A stretch of DNA of 64,000 bases from Streptomyces sp. NBRC 110028. GTDB taxonomy: Bacteria; Actinomycetota; Actinomycetes; Streptomycetales; Streptomycetaceae. A model generated the notes under the pieces. The model ran no database searches, was not told the origin of the DNA, and saw only the letters and a list, made by a program, of their open reading frames with translations. The translations under genes were made by a program, and so were the position numbers. Each line of letters opens with the position of its first letter. Position 1 is the first letter of the stretch. The stretch spans positions 186,001-250,000 of the forward strand of contig NZ_BBUZ01000025.1 of the NCBI RefSeq assembly GCF_001417735.1, read 5' to 3'. This document shows, one piece after another, positions 7,011-14,942 of this stretch.

Positions 7011-7820
7011 ATGTTCACCGTCAAAGCCCGCGACCTGGCGGCCATCCTCGACCAGGCCGCCCCGCACCGCTTCCAGGCGGACGAGGACGCCAACGACCTC
7101 GACGCCCTGATCCTCGACTGCACCCCCGGCCACCTCCACGTCGTCGCGTGCAGCGACCGGACGCTGGCCGTCGCCCGCACTCCCGTCGCGGGTGGCGCGT
7201 GGACGGCCCCCGTCGGCTACGACGACGCCACCGCGCTGCGCGGCTGGCTGGAGTCGTCCGACACCGTCACCGTCGAGCACGTCACCAGCCGCGGCCACGA
7301 GCTGCTCCGCTTCACCGAGGGCGTCGCGCAGCTCACCGTCCCCGCCGCACCCCACGTCGGACGCCTCCCGTGGCGCGCCCTGCTGCGGCTGGTGATCGAC
7401 GCGCGCGAGCACCCGCTGGCGCAGGGGCGCCCCGTGCAGCTCAGCGCCGACGACCTGTCCCGGTGGCTGAACGCCGGCAGCAACGGCGAGGCGATCGAGT
7501 TCCGCTCCCTGGGACCGGTGGGCACCCTGGTGACCGCCGGGCCCGACTTCCTCGGCCTCCAGACCCCGGACGGCTGGGACGGCCCGGTGCCGGGCGAGGG
7601 ATGGTTCTCGTCGCTGCGCACCCGCCTGTTCCTCTTCGCCGGGCAGTTCCTCGAGGTCGGGGCGCGCTACGCGGACTGGACGGGTACGGAGTGGGTCGTG
7701 GCCACCCGGCCCCGCTCCGGCGAGGAGCCGTGGTTGATCTCGGCCGACTACGCGGCCGTCGCCCTGCCCATCTCCCACGTGCTCGCGGTCGGCAAGTTCC
7801 TCGTCCGCCTGCCCGACTGA
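7011..7820 (+). CDS. sliding-clamp-like (DnaN-related) protein
   Basis: A 269-residue protein resembling part of a DNA polymerase III beta clamp: N-terminal MFTVKARDLAAILDQAA, then a beta-rich region with LHVVACSDRTLAVARTPV, which recalls the clamp strand 'l-l-a-tD-y-Lav'. It is about two thirds of the length of a bacterial clamp (around 370), so at most two of the three clamp domains can be present. The leader CTCCTGCGGAGACC precedes the ATG. The clamp assignment rests on pattern resemblance only. Together with the initiator and RuvC-like genes it would fit an element-encoded replication set. Confidence 0.45.
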   Translation: MFTVKARDLAAILDQAAPHRFQADEDANDLDALILDCTPGHLHVVACSDRTLAVARTPVAGGAWTAPVGYDDATALRGWLESSDTVTVEHVTSRGHELLRFTEGVAQLTVPAAPHVGRLPWRALLRLVIDAREHPLAQGRPVQLSADDLSRWLNAGSNGEAIEFRSLGPVGTLVTAGPDFLGLQTPDGWDGPVPGEGWFSSLRTRLFLFAGQFLEVGARYADWTGTEWVVATRPRSGEEPWLISADYAAVALPISHVLAVGKFLVRLPD

Positions 7821-7822
7821 GC

Positions 7823-7839
7823 TGAGATAGGTGACATTT
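7823..7839 (+). promoter_or_regulatory. repeated 17-bp motif TGAGATAGGTGACATTT, copy 2
   Basis: Identical to 3391-3407. It lies at the start of a 157-bp gap between the clamp-like gene and the HU-like gene; the rest of the gap shows only the site GAAAGGAA before GTG 7978. Confidence 0.45.
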
Positions 7840-7977
7840 GTGAATCAGGTTGTGCGCTCCCGTGCTCCGATGTGTGGCCAGCTCGCGGACCCCGGCTACG
7901 GACTGAACCCGTGGCCCGCTGCGTGGCGCGCCCGCCCTCGACTCCTGCGGCCCAGCCGAATCGAAAGGAATCCCTCT

Positions 7978-8310
7978 GTGAACAAGGCCCAGCTCATCCA
8001 GGCCGTGGCGAAGACGACCGGCAAGCGCGCTGAGGCGGCCGACGCCGTGGAGGCCGTGCTTGACGCGATGGTCCGCGCCGTGGCCGCCGGTGATGTCGTC
8101 TCCGTCACCGGCTTCGGCAGCCTCACCCCCGAGGTGCGCCCTGCCCGTACCGCCCGCAACCCGCAGACCGGTGAGCCGGTGGAGATCGCCGAGCGCCGGG
8201 TCGTGAAGTTCCGCCCCGGCGCTCGGTTCCAGGACCTCGTCGCGGGCCGCCGGGCGATGCCCGAGTCCGGCAACTGCATCCAGAAGGACCCCAAGACCCC
8301 CCGCCCGTAA
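7978..8310 (+). CDS. HU/IHF-family DNA-binding protein
   Basis: A 110-residue nucleoid-type protein: MNKAQLIQAVAKTTGKRAEA at the N-terminus, then VSVTGFGSLTPEVRPARTARNPQTGE, which is the HU arm with its conserved RNPQTGE. The C-terminal 18 residues extend beyond the usual HU length of about 92. GTG 7978 is chosen because GAAAGGAA precedes it and the HU fold starts there. The TGAGATAGGTGACATTT motif lies about 140 bp upstream. A DNA-bending role in element replication, recombination or packaging is likely. Confidence 0.9.
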   Translation: MNKAQLIQAVAKTTGKRAEAADAVEAVLDAMVRAVAAGDVVSVTGFGSLTPEVRPARTARNPQTGEPVEIAERRVVKFRPGARFQDLVAGRRAMPESGNCIQKDPKTPRP

Positions 8311-8329
8311 CCCGCTGCACACCAGGGGG

Positions 8330-8351
8330 CGTCCCGGCACGCGCCGGGACG
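8330..8351 (+). promoter_or_regulatory. intercistronic hairpin before the 8373 gene
   Basis: Perfect 9-bp arms CGTCCCGGC (8330-8338) and GCCGGGACG (8343-8351), 22 nt before the ATG. The site GAAGGAG follows. Confidence 0.55.
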
Positions 8352-8372
8352 GCCCCGCCGAAGGAGTTCGAG

Positions 8373-8870
8373 ATGAACGACCGTTCCGTGGGCGTCGAGA
8401 TCGACGCCACCGCGAAGTGGCTGGAGGAGCGGGGCATAGTTGGCGCGGCCGGTCTGCTGCGGCGCGTCGCGCGCCAGAGGGACGACGCCGTACGACAGCT
8501 CGGTCTGCACCCCGCCTCGCCCGCGCACCAGACGGGCGGCGAGCGCCCCGCCCCGCGCGACCTGGACGCCGCCGCCGAAGCGGCGATGCTGCGCACCGAC
8601 GTGGCACGTCTCCAGACCCTGGCCGAGCGGGCCGGCTGGGTGCCCGACCCGGCCGTGAAGCGCCTGTTGCGCTGGCGCGACGGCTGGTGGGAGCTGGGCC
8701 ACCGCCGCAGGAACCCGAAGGACGGCTACCACGACACCGGCTGGTACTTGTGGGGGCCGGTCGGCAGCTACGACGGCGAGTGGGTCGACCGCCACAAGGG
8801 CCCGGCCATGGCCGAGGCGGAGCGCCTGATCAGCAAGCACCTTTCCGCGACCGGGGAAGGCCAGCGGTGA
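8373..8870 (+). CDS. element protein of unknown function
   Basis: A 165-residue soluble protein not recognised. The N-terminal half is helical; the second half is Trp rich (WRDGWWELGHRRRNPKDGY, then WYLWGPVGSYDGEW). Its stop overlaps the GTG of the PP-loop gene by 4 nt, implying translational coupling and a shared function with that enzyme. Confidence 0.6.
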   Translation: MNDRSVGVEIDATAKWLEERGIVGAAGLLRRVARQRDDAVRQLGLHPASPAHQTGGERPAPRDLDAAAEAAMLRTDVARLQTLAERAGWVPDPAVKRLLRWRDGWWELGHRRRNPKDGYHDTGWYLWGPVGSYDGEWVDRHKGPAMAEAERLISKHLSATGEGQR

Positions 8871-9697
8871 GCGGCCAGATAGAACTGGTCAGCGCCCGCG
8901 CCGTGCACGGCCCCGAGCCGGTGCCCGACCTGTCCGCCGCCGACCGCATCGTCATCAGCAACAGCGGCGGCAAGGACAGCATCGTGGCCATGGATGAGGC
9001 CGTACGCCTGGGCGACGAGGCTGGGGTCCGCGACCGCATGGTGGTCCTGCACATCGACCTCGGCACCACTCCGCGCGGCCACAGCGTGGAGTGGCCCGGC
9101 ACCGTCGACCTGGCGCGCCGCCAGGCCGCGCACTACGGGCTGCCCTTCGAGATTCGTCGCTCGGCGAAGTGGCCTTCCCTGGTGCACCGCATCCGGGCGC
9201 GCGGCCAGTTTCCTCACTTCCTGAGCCGCTTCTGTACCTCGGACATGAAGCGGAGCGTGGCGCACCGGTTCGTGACCGAGCAGGTGGACGCCCTGGGCAT
9301 CACCGGCCGCCCGGCACGGATCGTGCACGTCATGGGATTCCGGGCGGAGGAGTCCCGCGCCCGCGCCCGGCGGCCCGCCGTCGAGATCGACCGCCGGGCC
9401 AGCAGCGGGCGCCGCACCGTGACCCAGTGGTACCCGGTGCTGCGCTGGAGTACCGCCGAGGTGTGGCAGCGCATCCGGGACCGCGGCCTGCCCTACCACT
9501 GGGCGTACGACGCCGGCATGTCCCGCCTCTCGTGCAGCCTGTGCGTCCTCGCCTCCGTGCCGGACCTGACCTGCGCGGCCGGGCTCCGGCCCGAGCTGGC
9601 GCGCGAGTACGCCGACCTGGAAGAGGAGCTGGGCGTCCGGTTCCGGGAGGAACTGTCGATCGCCGAGGTGATCCGGCGCGCGGGAGGGGCCTCGTGA
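8867..9697 (+). CDS. PP-loop protein of the PAPS reductase/DndC-like family
   Basis: A 276-residue ATP-pyrophosphatase-type enzyme. The PP-loop SNSGGKDS is at residues 31-38. RFCTSDMKR in the middle and SRLSCSLCVLAS near the C-terminus supply three cysteines, the pattern of proteins related to PAPS reductase and DndC that often hold an Fe-S cluster. Family members adenylate a substrate and then move sulfur or modify a nucleobase; the substrate here cannot be read. Such genes are frequent in actinophages. It overlaps the upstream unknown and the downstream RuvC-like gene by 4 nt each, making a three-gene coupled set. No dndB, dndD or dndE homologue is in the window. Confidence 0.8.
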   Translation: MSGQIELVSARAVHGPEPVPDLSAADRIVISNSGGKDSIVAMDEAVRLGDEAGVRDRMVVLHIDLGTTPRGHSVEWPGTVDLARRQAAHYGLPFEIRRSAKWPSLVHRIRARGQFPHFLSRFCTSDMKRSVAHRFVTEQVDALGITGRPARIVHVMGFRAEESRARARRPAVEIDRRASSGRRTVTQWYPVLRWSTAEVWQRIRDRGLPYHWAYDAGMSRLSCSLCVLASVPDLTCAAGLRPELAREYADLEEELGVRFREELSIAEVIRRAGGAS

Positions 9698-10323
9698 CCG
9701 CCGAACTCCAAAGTGCCCCGGTGACGCTGCCGAGCGTGCAGGAAAAGGGGGAGTGGCAGCCGCGCGTCCTCGGTCTCGACCTGTCGCTGACCTCGACCGG
9801 CATCGCGGGGACGGACTGGGCACGCGCCTACCGGCCCGGCCGCCGCCGCAGCCACGAGCGGCTGGACTGGCTGCTCGCGGCCGTCGCGCTGAGCGTGAAG
9901 GACGGCGCGGACCTGGTGGTCGTCGAGGGCGCCGCGTACGCCCAGGGCGGGCAGGCCGGGCACCACGAGCTGGCCGGGCTGTGGTGGCTGGTCACGCAGT
10001 ACCTGTGGCGGCACCGCATCCCCTACGCGGTTGTGACCCCGCACGGGCGCACGATCTACGCGACCGGCCGGGCCAACCCGGCCCAGGACTTCCCGCGCAA
10101 GGACCGGGCCCGGATCGCGAAGGGCATGGTGCGCTCGGTGGCCGTCGAGCGGTACGGCGTCCCGTGCGAAGGGCCGGGCCGCTACGACCAGGCGGACGCC
10201 ACGATCCTCGCCGCGATGGGACTCGACTGGCTCGGCTACCCGACCGTGCCGGTACCCGACTCGCACCGCCGTGCGCTGGAGGCCGTCCGCTGGCCCGATC
10301 TCATTCCGGCAGCCGCGAATTAG
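9694..10323 (+). CDS. RuvC-like Holliday junction resolvase
   Basis: A 209-residue RNase H-fold nuclease. Acidic motifs are in place: VLGLDLSLTSTGIA (first Asp), VVVEGAAYAQGGQAG (Glu), and DQADATILAA (the C-terminal Asp pair). Phage RuvC-like enzymes cut branched recombination or replication intermediates. GTG 9694 overlaps the stop of the PP-loop gene. It is the last gene of this run; the copy-2 promoter follows about 50 bp after its stop. Confidence 0.8.
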   Translation: MTAELQSAPVTLPSVQEKGEWQPRVLGLDLSLTSTGIAGTDWARAYRPGRRRSHERLDWLLAAVALSVKDGADLVVVEGAAYAQGGQAGHHELAGLWWLVTQYLWRHRIPYAVVTPHGRTIYATGRANPAQDFPRKDRARIAKGMVRSVAVERYGVPCEGPGRYDQADATILAAMGLDWLGYPTVPVPDSHRRALEAVRWPDLIPAAAN

Positions 10324-10368
10324 GAAATTGAATTGCGGAAATTAAATGCGCATTCAGTCGGTCATACC

Positions 10369-10426
10369 TTGCTTCTGGGGTATTTGCCATTAAGATATAA
10401 GTAAGGAATTCGGGAAACGCCCGAAT
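10369..10426 (+). promoter_or_regulatory. promoter with 5'-terminal stem-loop, copy 2
   Basis: TAAGAT (10391-10396) sits in the 18-bp string shared with 3038-3055. A weak TTGCTT lies 16 bp upstream (10369-10374). A perfect 7-bp hairpin ATTCGGG / CCCGAAT (10408-10426) follows, as in copy 1. The surrounding 10324-10440 is unusually A/T rich for this element. Confidence 0.55.
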
Positions 10427-10442
10427 GGAAAGGGGAATTGGA

Positions 10443-10532
10443 ATGGAAACCCAGAACCACGGATGCGGCTGCGAGTGCAACAGCGGCGGCTTCTGCGGCG
10501 GCTGCGGCCACGCCGGATGCGGACGCCGCTAA
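10443..10532 (+). CDS. 29-residue Cys/Gly-rich peptide
   Basis: ATG 10443 with AGGGG (10431-10435) at ideal spacing opens a 29-codon frame. The product has six cysteines at positions 8, 10, 12, 18, 21 and 26 within a Gly-rich chain (HGCGCECNSGGFCGGCGH) and ends in Gly-Arg-Arg. The dense Cys spacing suggests metal binding or a zinc knuckle rather than a secreted disulfide peptide, since there is no leader. It is the first gene behind the copy-2 promoter hairpin, so it should be well expressed. The function is unknown. Confidence 0.6.
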   Translation: METQNHGCGCECNSGGFCGGCGHAGCGRR

Positions 10533-10558
10533 CCATCCCCGAACCCCAGCAGCACCCC

Positions 10559-10585
10559 GCGCCCCCGGCCGACCGCCGGGGGCGC
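10559..10585 (+). promoter_or_regulatory. intercistronic hairpin before the 10618 gene
   Basis: Perfect 11-bp arms GCGCCCCCGGC (10559-10569) and GCCGGGGGCGC (10575-10585). The shared leader CCTCTTGGAGACC (10603-10615) and GTG 10618 follow. Confidence 0.6.
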
Positions 10586-10617
10586 ACCCATACGCGCAAG
10601 CGCCTCTTGGAGACCCA

Positions 10618-11256
10618 GTGACCGACTACTCGCCCGGAGTCCGCGAACTCGCCCACCAGATAGGGCTCGACCCCGAGCACGTCGCATACGCCGTCCGCTT
10701 CGCCTCGCACACCTTCGCCCGCGTGCAAGTGACGACCGGCATGACCCTCGACCAGTTCCGCCGCCTGTTCACCCAGGACCGGCACTCCATCGCCATCGTC
10801 GCGAACCTTGCGATGCGCCACGCCGGCCGCCGCGAGGACGCCCAACTCCTCATGACCATCTACAAGGCCGCCGTCGGCCGCCTCCCGTACGAGCGCCCCC
10901 TTCACACCGGCGTCGGCACCCTGCCCGAATGCCACGGCCACCCGCACGTCCAGGCCGCCGTACGCATCCTGACCGCCGCCGGAATGCCGCCCATCTACAC
11001 CGACGGCGTCCACGAACTGCGCCCCGGCTTCCAGGTCATGCCGGACGACACCGGAGACCTGCCCGGCTGGGTGTTCATCAAGCCCGACCCCGACGCCAAG
11101 GGCCGCACCGGCTTCGCGGGCGGAGACCTCGGCTACCTCGCCGTCATGCGCTGGGCCGGATGGGGCGTCATCACCGAACGCCTCCCCGGCGGCCTGTACG
11201 CCGCCTGCCACCCCGACCACCGGGACAACCCCTTCCCCACCACCCCCACCTCCTGA
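10618..11256 (+). CDS. element protein of unknown function
   Basis: A 212-residue soluble protein I cannot assign. GTG 10618 directly follows the shared leader CCTCTTGGAGACC; the upstream extension would run through the hairpin and the Cys-rich peptide. The N-terminal half is helical (LGL-x-PEHVAYAVRFASH) and the second half has several Gly-Asp turns. No catalytic motif is evident. Confidence 0.6.
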   Translation: MTDYSPGVRELAHQIGLDPEHVAYAVRFASHTFARVQVTTGMTLDQFRRLFTQDRHSIAIVANLAMRHAGRREDAQLLMTIYKAAVGRLPYERPLHTGVGTLPECHGHPHVQAAVRILTAAGMPPIYTDGVHELRPGFQVMPDDTGDLPGWVFIKPDPDAKGRTGFAGGDLGYLAVMRWAGWGVITERLPGGLYAACHPDHRDNPFPTTPTS

Positions 11257-11264
11257 CCCCGCCC

Positions 11265-11293
11265 GTGCCCGGCCGCCCCGCGCGGCCGGGCAC
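11265..11293 (+). promoter_or_regulatory. intercistronic hairpin before the 11318 gene
   Basis: Perfect 12-bp arms GTGCCCGGCCGC (11265-11276) and GCGGCCGGGCAC (11282-11293). AGAAAGG and GTG 11318 follow 25 nt later. Confidence 0.6.
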
Positions 11294-11317
11294 GGCCCAC
11301 CAGAAAGGCATCAGCCC

Positions 11318-11620
11318 GTGAAGCTCCCCGTCGACGACGCCACCCTGGCGGCCTGGTCCACCCTGCTCGGCCTCACCGACAAGCAGACCGCCGCAACCCT
11401 CACCGAGATCGAGAACACCCTGCGCATCGGCTACGAGCACCGCCCCGACGAGCTGCGCGACACCAGCTTCGACCAGCTCATCAGCGACATGGACACCGAC
11501 GAAGCGGCCCTGATGTTCCTCATCAACGGCCTGCGCCAAGCCGGTTACCCCGCCGCCGCCTACGACGTCGAGATCCGCGGCATCTTCGCCACCCTCCGGG
11601 ACCTCCAGCAGACCAGCTGA
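11318..11620 (+). CDS. small acidic element protein of unknown function
   Basis: A 100-residue, strongly acidic, helical protein (DELRDTSFDQLISDMDTDEA) with no recognisable motif. The GTG start follows an AGAAAGG ribosome site and a strong hairpin. Small acidic phage proteins are sometimes DNA mimics or inhibitors, but that is only a possibility here. Confidence 0.55.
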   Translation: MKLPVDDATLAAWSTLLGLTDKQTAATLTEIENTLRIGYEHRPDELRDTSFDQLISDMDTDEAALMFLINGLRQAGYPAAAYDVEIRGIFATLRDLQQTS

Positions 11621-11644
11621 TCCCGCTCCCCACCCCAGCCACAC

Positions 11645-11678
11645 GCCGCCCCGGCCGCGCACCGCGCACCGGGGCGGC
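11645..11678 (+). promoter_or_regulatory. intercistronic hairpin before the methyltransferase-like gene
   Basis: Perfect 10-bp arms GCCGCCCCGG (11645-11654) and CCGGGGCGGC (11669-11678), 34 nt before ATG 11712. Confidence 0.55.
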
Positions 11679-11711
11679 CCCATGCGCGCCCGCAGAAAGG
11701 AATCCGCCGTC

Positions 11712-12722
11712 ATGTCCGACGACTTCTTGCCCCGCGCGGCAGCCCCGGCCACCGCCGCGCGTCCCGCGCCGTCGTGGGCGAAGAAGCCCCCGCCCCAGTC
11801 CAAGGCCCGCCCCACCGGCAAGATCACCGCCCGCCGCTACGCCGCCCCGCGCGACCCGCACGAGCACGCCCGCAAGATCGCGGAGAACGTCCTCGACGCC
11901 TGGTACCAGTCCTTCGGCGGCAGCAGCATCGACGTCCCCCTCGGCACCGTCGCCGGACTCTCCCTGCTGCGCAACGTGCCCGGCCTGGCGGACTGGGTGC
12001 TCAACCTCCAGCCCGAACAACTCCCGCAGCTCCTCAAGGAGATCTACCTCGGACACTGGATCAAGCGCCCCGACCTGATCAACCGCGCGATACGCCTTCA
12101 CGATTGGGCCTGGAACCCCAACCCCGACAAGCAGCAGCTCCGCGCCGTCCACGCCGTCACCCGCGCCGCCATCAACACCGGTCTGATGGACCTCACCGGC
12201 CACGACGACCCCTGGCAACGCTCCGAAGCCGACGTCCTCAGCCCCCTGCTCACCGGCCTCCGCCACAAGAGCGACAAGAAGTGGCGCGGCGAGTACCACA
12301 CGCCGGCGTGCGTCACCGACCTGCTCGCCAACATGACCGTGGACAAGGACTTCGCCAAGCCAGGCATGTCCTTCCGCGAACCCGCCGTCGGCTCCGGCAC
12401 GATGTTCCGCTCCGTCGCCCAACGCCTGCGCGACCTCGGCCTCAACCCGCACGACTTCCACTGGTACGGCAACGACATCGACTCGCTGTCCGCCGGGTGC
12501 GCCGCCGTCAACGCGATCATCTGGGACCTCGGCCCGCGCTGCCTCATCGGCTGCGCCGACTCCCTCGCACCGGAAGACGACTACGCCAAGACCCGCGCCG
12601 AAGCCAAAGAAGCCTTCGAGCAGCGCGACCAGTACATGGAGACCGCCAGCACGATCGTCGCCTGGCGCCGCGCCTTCGACCTGGTCGACCAGCTCATGCC
12701 CAGCAAAGAGAACGCCGCGTGA
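11712..12722 (+). CDS. N6-adenine methyltransferase-like protein without a visible NPPY motif
   Basis: A 336-residue protein. WRGEYHTPACVTDLLANM (around residue 195) and FREPAVGSGTMFRSVAQRL resemble the entry segment and SAM-binding motif I of type I/N6 DNA methylases, and YGNDIDSLSAGCAAVNA fits the next acidic loop. The catalytic (N/D)PP(Y/F) expected after 'GCADSL' is missing; the chain reads GCADSLAPEDDY. It may bind SAM or DNA without methylating adenine, or act on another substrate. The first 45 residues are Pro/Ala rich. ATG 11712 is chosen for its upstream AAAGGAA. It overlaps the next gene by 4 nt. Confidence 0.65.
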   Translation: MSDDFLPRAAAPATAARPAPSWAKKPPPQSKARPTGKITARRYAAPRDPHEHARKIAENVLDAWYQSFGGSSIDVPLGTVAGLSLLRNVPGLADWVLNLQPEQLPQLLKEIYLGHWIKRPDLINRAIRLHDWAWNPNPDKQQLRAVHAVTRAAINTGLMDLTGHDDPWQRSEADVLSPLLTGLRHKSDKKWRGEYHTPACVTDLLANMTVDKDFAKPGMSFREPAVGSGTMFRSVAQRLRDLGLNPHDFHWYGNDIDSLSAGCAAVNAIIWDLGPRCLIGCADSLAPEDDYAKTRAEAKEAFEQRDQYMETASTIVAWRRAFDLVDQLMPSKENAA

Positions 12723-13246
12723 CCCAACCCGACCCCTTCGACCGACCCGGCACCACCCCCACGCCGCGCCGCCGACGCCCGGCCTTCGCCGGACCCCGCG
12801 ACGAGATCGACCTGCCGCCCCTCGACCAGCTCGCCCCCACCCTCGACCCGCCGTGGAGCAAGGAGGACACCGACACCCCCGACCGCACCGCCGCCTACCA
12901 CCACCCCGACGGCCACCGCATTGGCCTGCGCATCCAATCCCGCGGCCTCGCCATTCAGACCTGGATCACCGCAGGCCCGGACCTGCCGCCGATCCCCGAC
13001 GGCACCGACATCGAGCAAGCCGAAGCACAAGCCGCCAACGACGCCCGGCTCCAGCCCGGCCGCACCTGGCACGCCGTCCTGACCACACACACCAGCAAAG
13101 CCCTGGCCGCCGACCTCGCCGCGCTCGTCCGCGAACGGCTGCTCCCAGCCCTCACGAACAAGCCACGCGGCATGCCCGCCCCCGCTCCGCCCGCCCGTAT
13201 CGGGCAGCCCGACACCGCACCGCAGAAGGAAGGAACCCAGAAGTGA
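12719..13246 (+). CDS. element protein of unknown function
   Basis: A 175-residue protein with a Pro/Arg-rich N-terminal 50 residues and a compact central region (HRIGLRIQSRGLAIQTWI). GTG 12719 overlaps the stop of the methyltransferase-like gene, and its own stop overlaps the next GTG at 13243, so the three genes are translationally coupled. No family is recognised. Confidence 0.6.
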   Translation: MTQPDPFDRPGTTPTPRRRRPAFAGPRDEIDLPPLDQLAPTLDPPWSKEDTDTPDRTAAYHHPDGHRIGLRIQSRGLAIQTWITAGPDLPPIPDGTDIEQAEAQAANDARLQPGRTWHAVLTTHTSKALAADLAALVRERLLPALTNKPRGMPAPAPPARIGQPDTAPQKEGTQK

Positions 13247-14890
13247 GCACCACCGACAACACCGTGCAGGTCACCAGCCTGCCCAACCTCGCCCAGATCC
13301 TGCCGTACCTCCTCGGCCACTACCCGGACGACAGCATCGCCCTCCACGCCCCCGGCCCGAACTTCCACGACGGGCCGACCATGACGTGCCCCCTCCCCGA
13401 CGACAGCGCCGAGTGGCAGGCCACCGCCGAGAACGCTGCCCGGCAGTTCGTGGCCTACGCCCACGACCGCGGCCATGACCTCGCTGAGGGCGTCATCATC
13501 TACCTCTGCCGTGAACCGCGCCCCGGCCAGAGCCCCGAGGAGACCGCCGCGCTCCTCGCCCCCGTCGGCACCTGGCTCACGAACGAGTTCATGGAGCACC
13601 GCGCCAACATCCTCCAGACGATCGGCCACGTCGCGGACCGGTGGTGGGCCTACGAGTGCGACATCGACGGGTGCTGCGAGGGCCAGCCGCTCCCGTCGCC
13701 CGACGACCCCACCAGCGTCGCCGCACAGATGGCCCGCCTCGGCCGAGTTCCCGGCCCTCGCACCCGCGACATCATCAAGGAGTTCCGGGCCACGGCGGAC
13801 CCCGCGTTCCTCACGGACCTGCACACCGCAGCCGACCACTTCAACTCGCGGTGCGCGACCAACGCCGGACGCGACGCCACGCTCGCGTTGACGCTGGAGC
13901 AGATCGACGCCGCCATGAGCCGGTTCCGTGACGGGGCGACCGCCCTGAGCCGCGCCCTGACCACGCAGCTCATCGTCGGCCTTCAGGACGACGCCGCCGT
14001 GGAGGCCGGCATAGCGCACGCGGAGGACGGCGACCTTCCCCACGCCCGACGCTTGTGGGCCTACCTCGCCCGGCACTGCGCCGAACCGTTCACGCAGGAG
14101 GCCGTGCCCGTCCTGACGCTGTTCGCGTTCGTCGCCTGGCGGCAAGGCGACCTCATCGCCGCCCGGCTCGCCCTGCGCGACGCCATCACCACCGATCCCG
14201 AGTACGAGCTGGCCACCGGCATACACCTCGCCACCATCGACGGCGAAGACCCCCGAGACTGGCTCGCCTCCGCCCGCGAGGCCCACGCCCACCGCCTGAC
14301 GCACCTCCAGCACGCCGTCGAGGTCGCCAGCGAATACCGCCCTACCACCGACACCACCGCGGTGCGCTACCGCGAAGCACTCGACGCAGCAGCCACCCCC
14401 TACCACGACCAGGTCCAGACCGAACACGGACGGATCCTCGCCCGCTACGGCACCATCGACATCGTCAACGGAGCCTTGGCCGACTTCCGCAACGGCCGTC
14501 CCCAGCTCATGGACGAGATCGCCGCCCGCATCATCTTCGGCCTACAAGATCTCCACGCGAGGGACGCCGCCCTGTCCACCGGCGAGGAGAGCGACCTTCC
14601 CTACGAGCGGCAACTGTGGGGCTACCTCGCCCGGCGCTGCGTCCCCCCCGCACACCGGCAAGGCGCCGCCGCTCCTCACCCTCCTCGGCTGGGTCGCCTG
14701 GCGGCAGGGCGACACCGTCACCGCCAGCCACGCCTTCGCCGAAGCCCTCGACATCTACCCCGGCTACACCATGGCCAAGCTGCTGCTCGACGGCATCCGC
14801 AACGAGTGCGACCCGGCCCGGCTCCTGGCGATGTACCGCGCCGCGGCGGCGGAGTTCGCCGCCAGCCGACCGGACCTCGACACCCTCTGA
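13243..14890 (+). pseudogene. DUF4192-type protein, frameshifted in a C7 tract
   Basis: The N-terminus (LAQILPYLLGHYPDDSIALH) is the signature of DUF4192 proteins, which are common in actinomycete genomes and elements and have no firmly known function. The C-terminal region is an internal duplication: the segment with LWAYLARHCAEPF...LTLFAFVAWRQGDL is repeated as LWGYLARRCVPP...LTLLGWVAWRQGDT. The second copy is read only if one C is dropped from the seven-C run at 14643-14649; the corrected frame ends at 14890 with FAASRPDLDTL. The uncorrected frame runs to 14946 with a meaningless Arg/His-rich tail. It is either a recent mutation or a sequencing error. Confidence 0.8.
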
Positions 14891-14897
14891 ACCACAC

Positions 14898-14925
14898 GGT
14901 GGCCCCGGCAACCGCTGGGGCCACC
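14898..14925 (+). promoter_or_regulatory. intercistronic hairpin before the 14943 gene
   Basis: Perfect 9-bp arms GGTGGCCCC (14898-14906) and GGGGCCACC (14917-14925). CTCCGGAGACA and ATG 14943 follow. Confidence 0.55.
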
Positions 14926-14942
14926 CCGCTCCGGAGACACCC

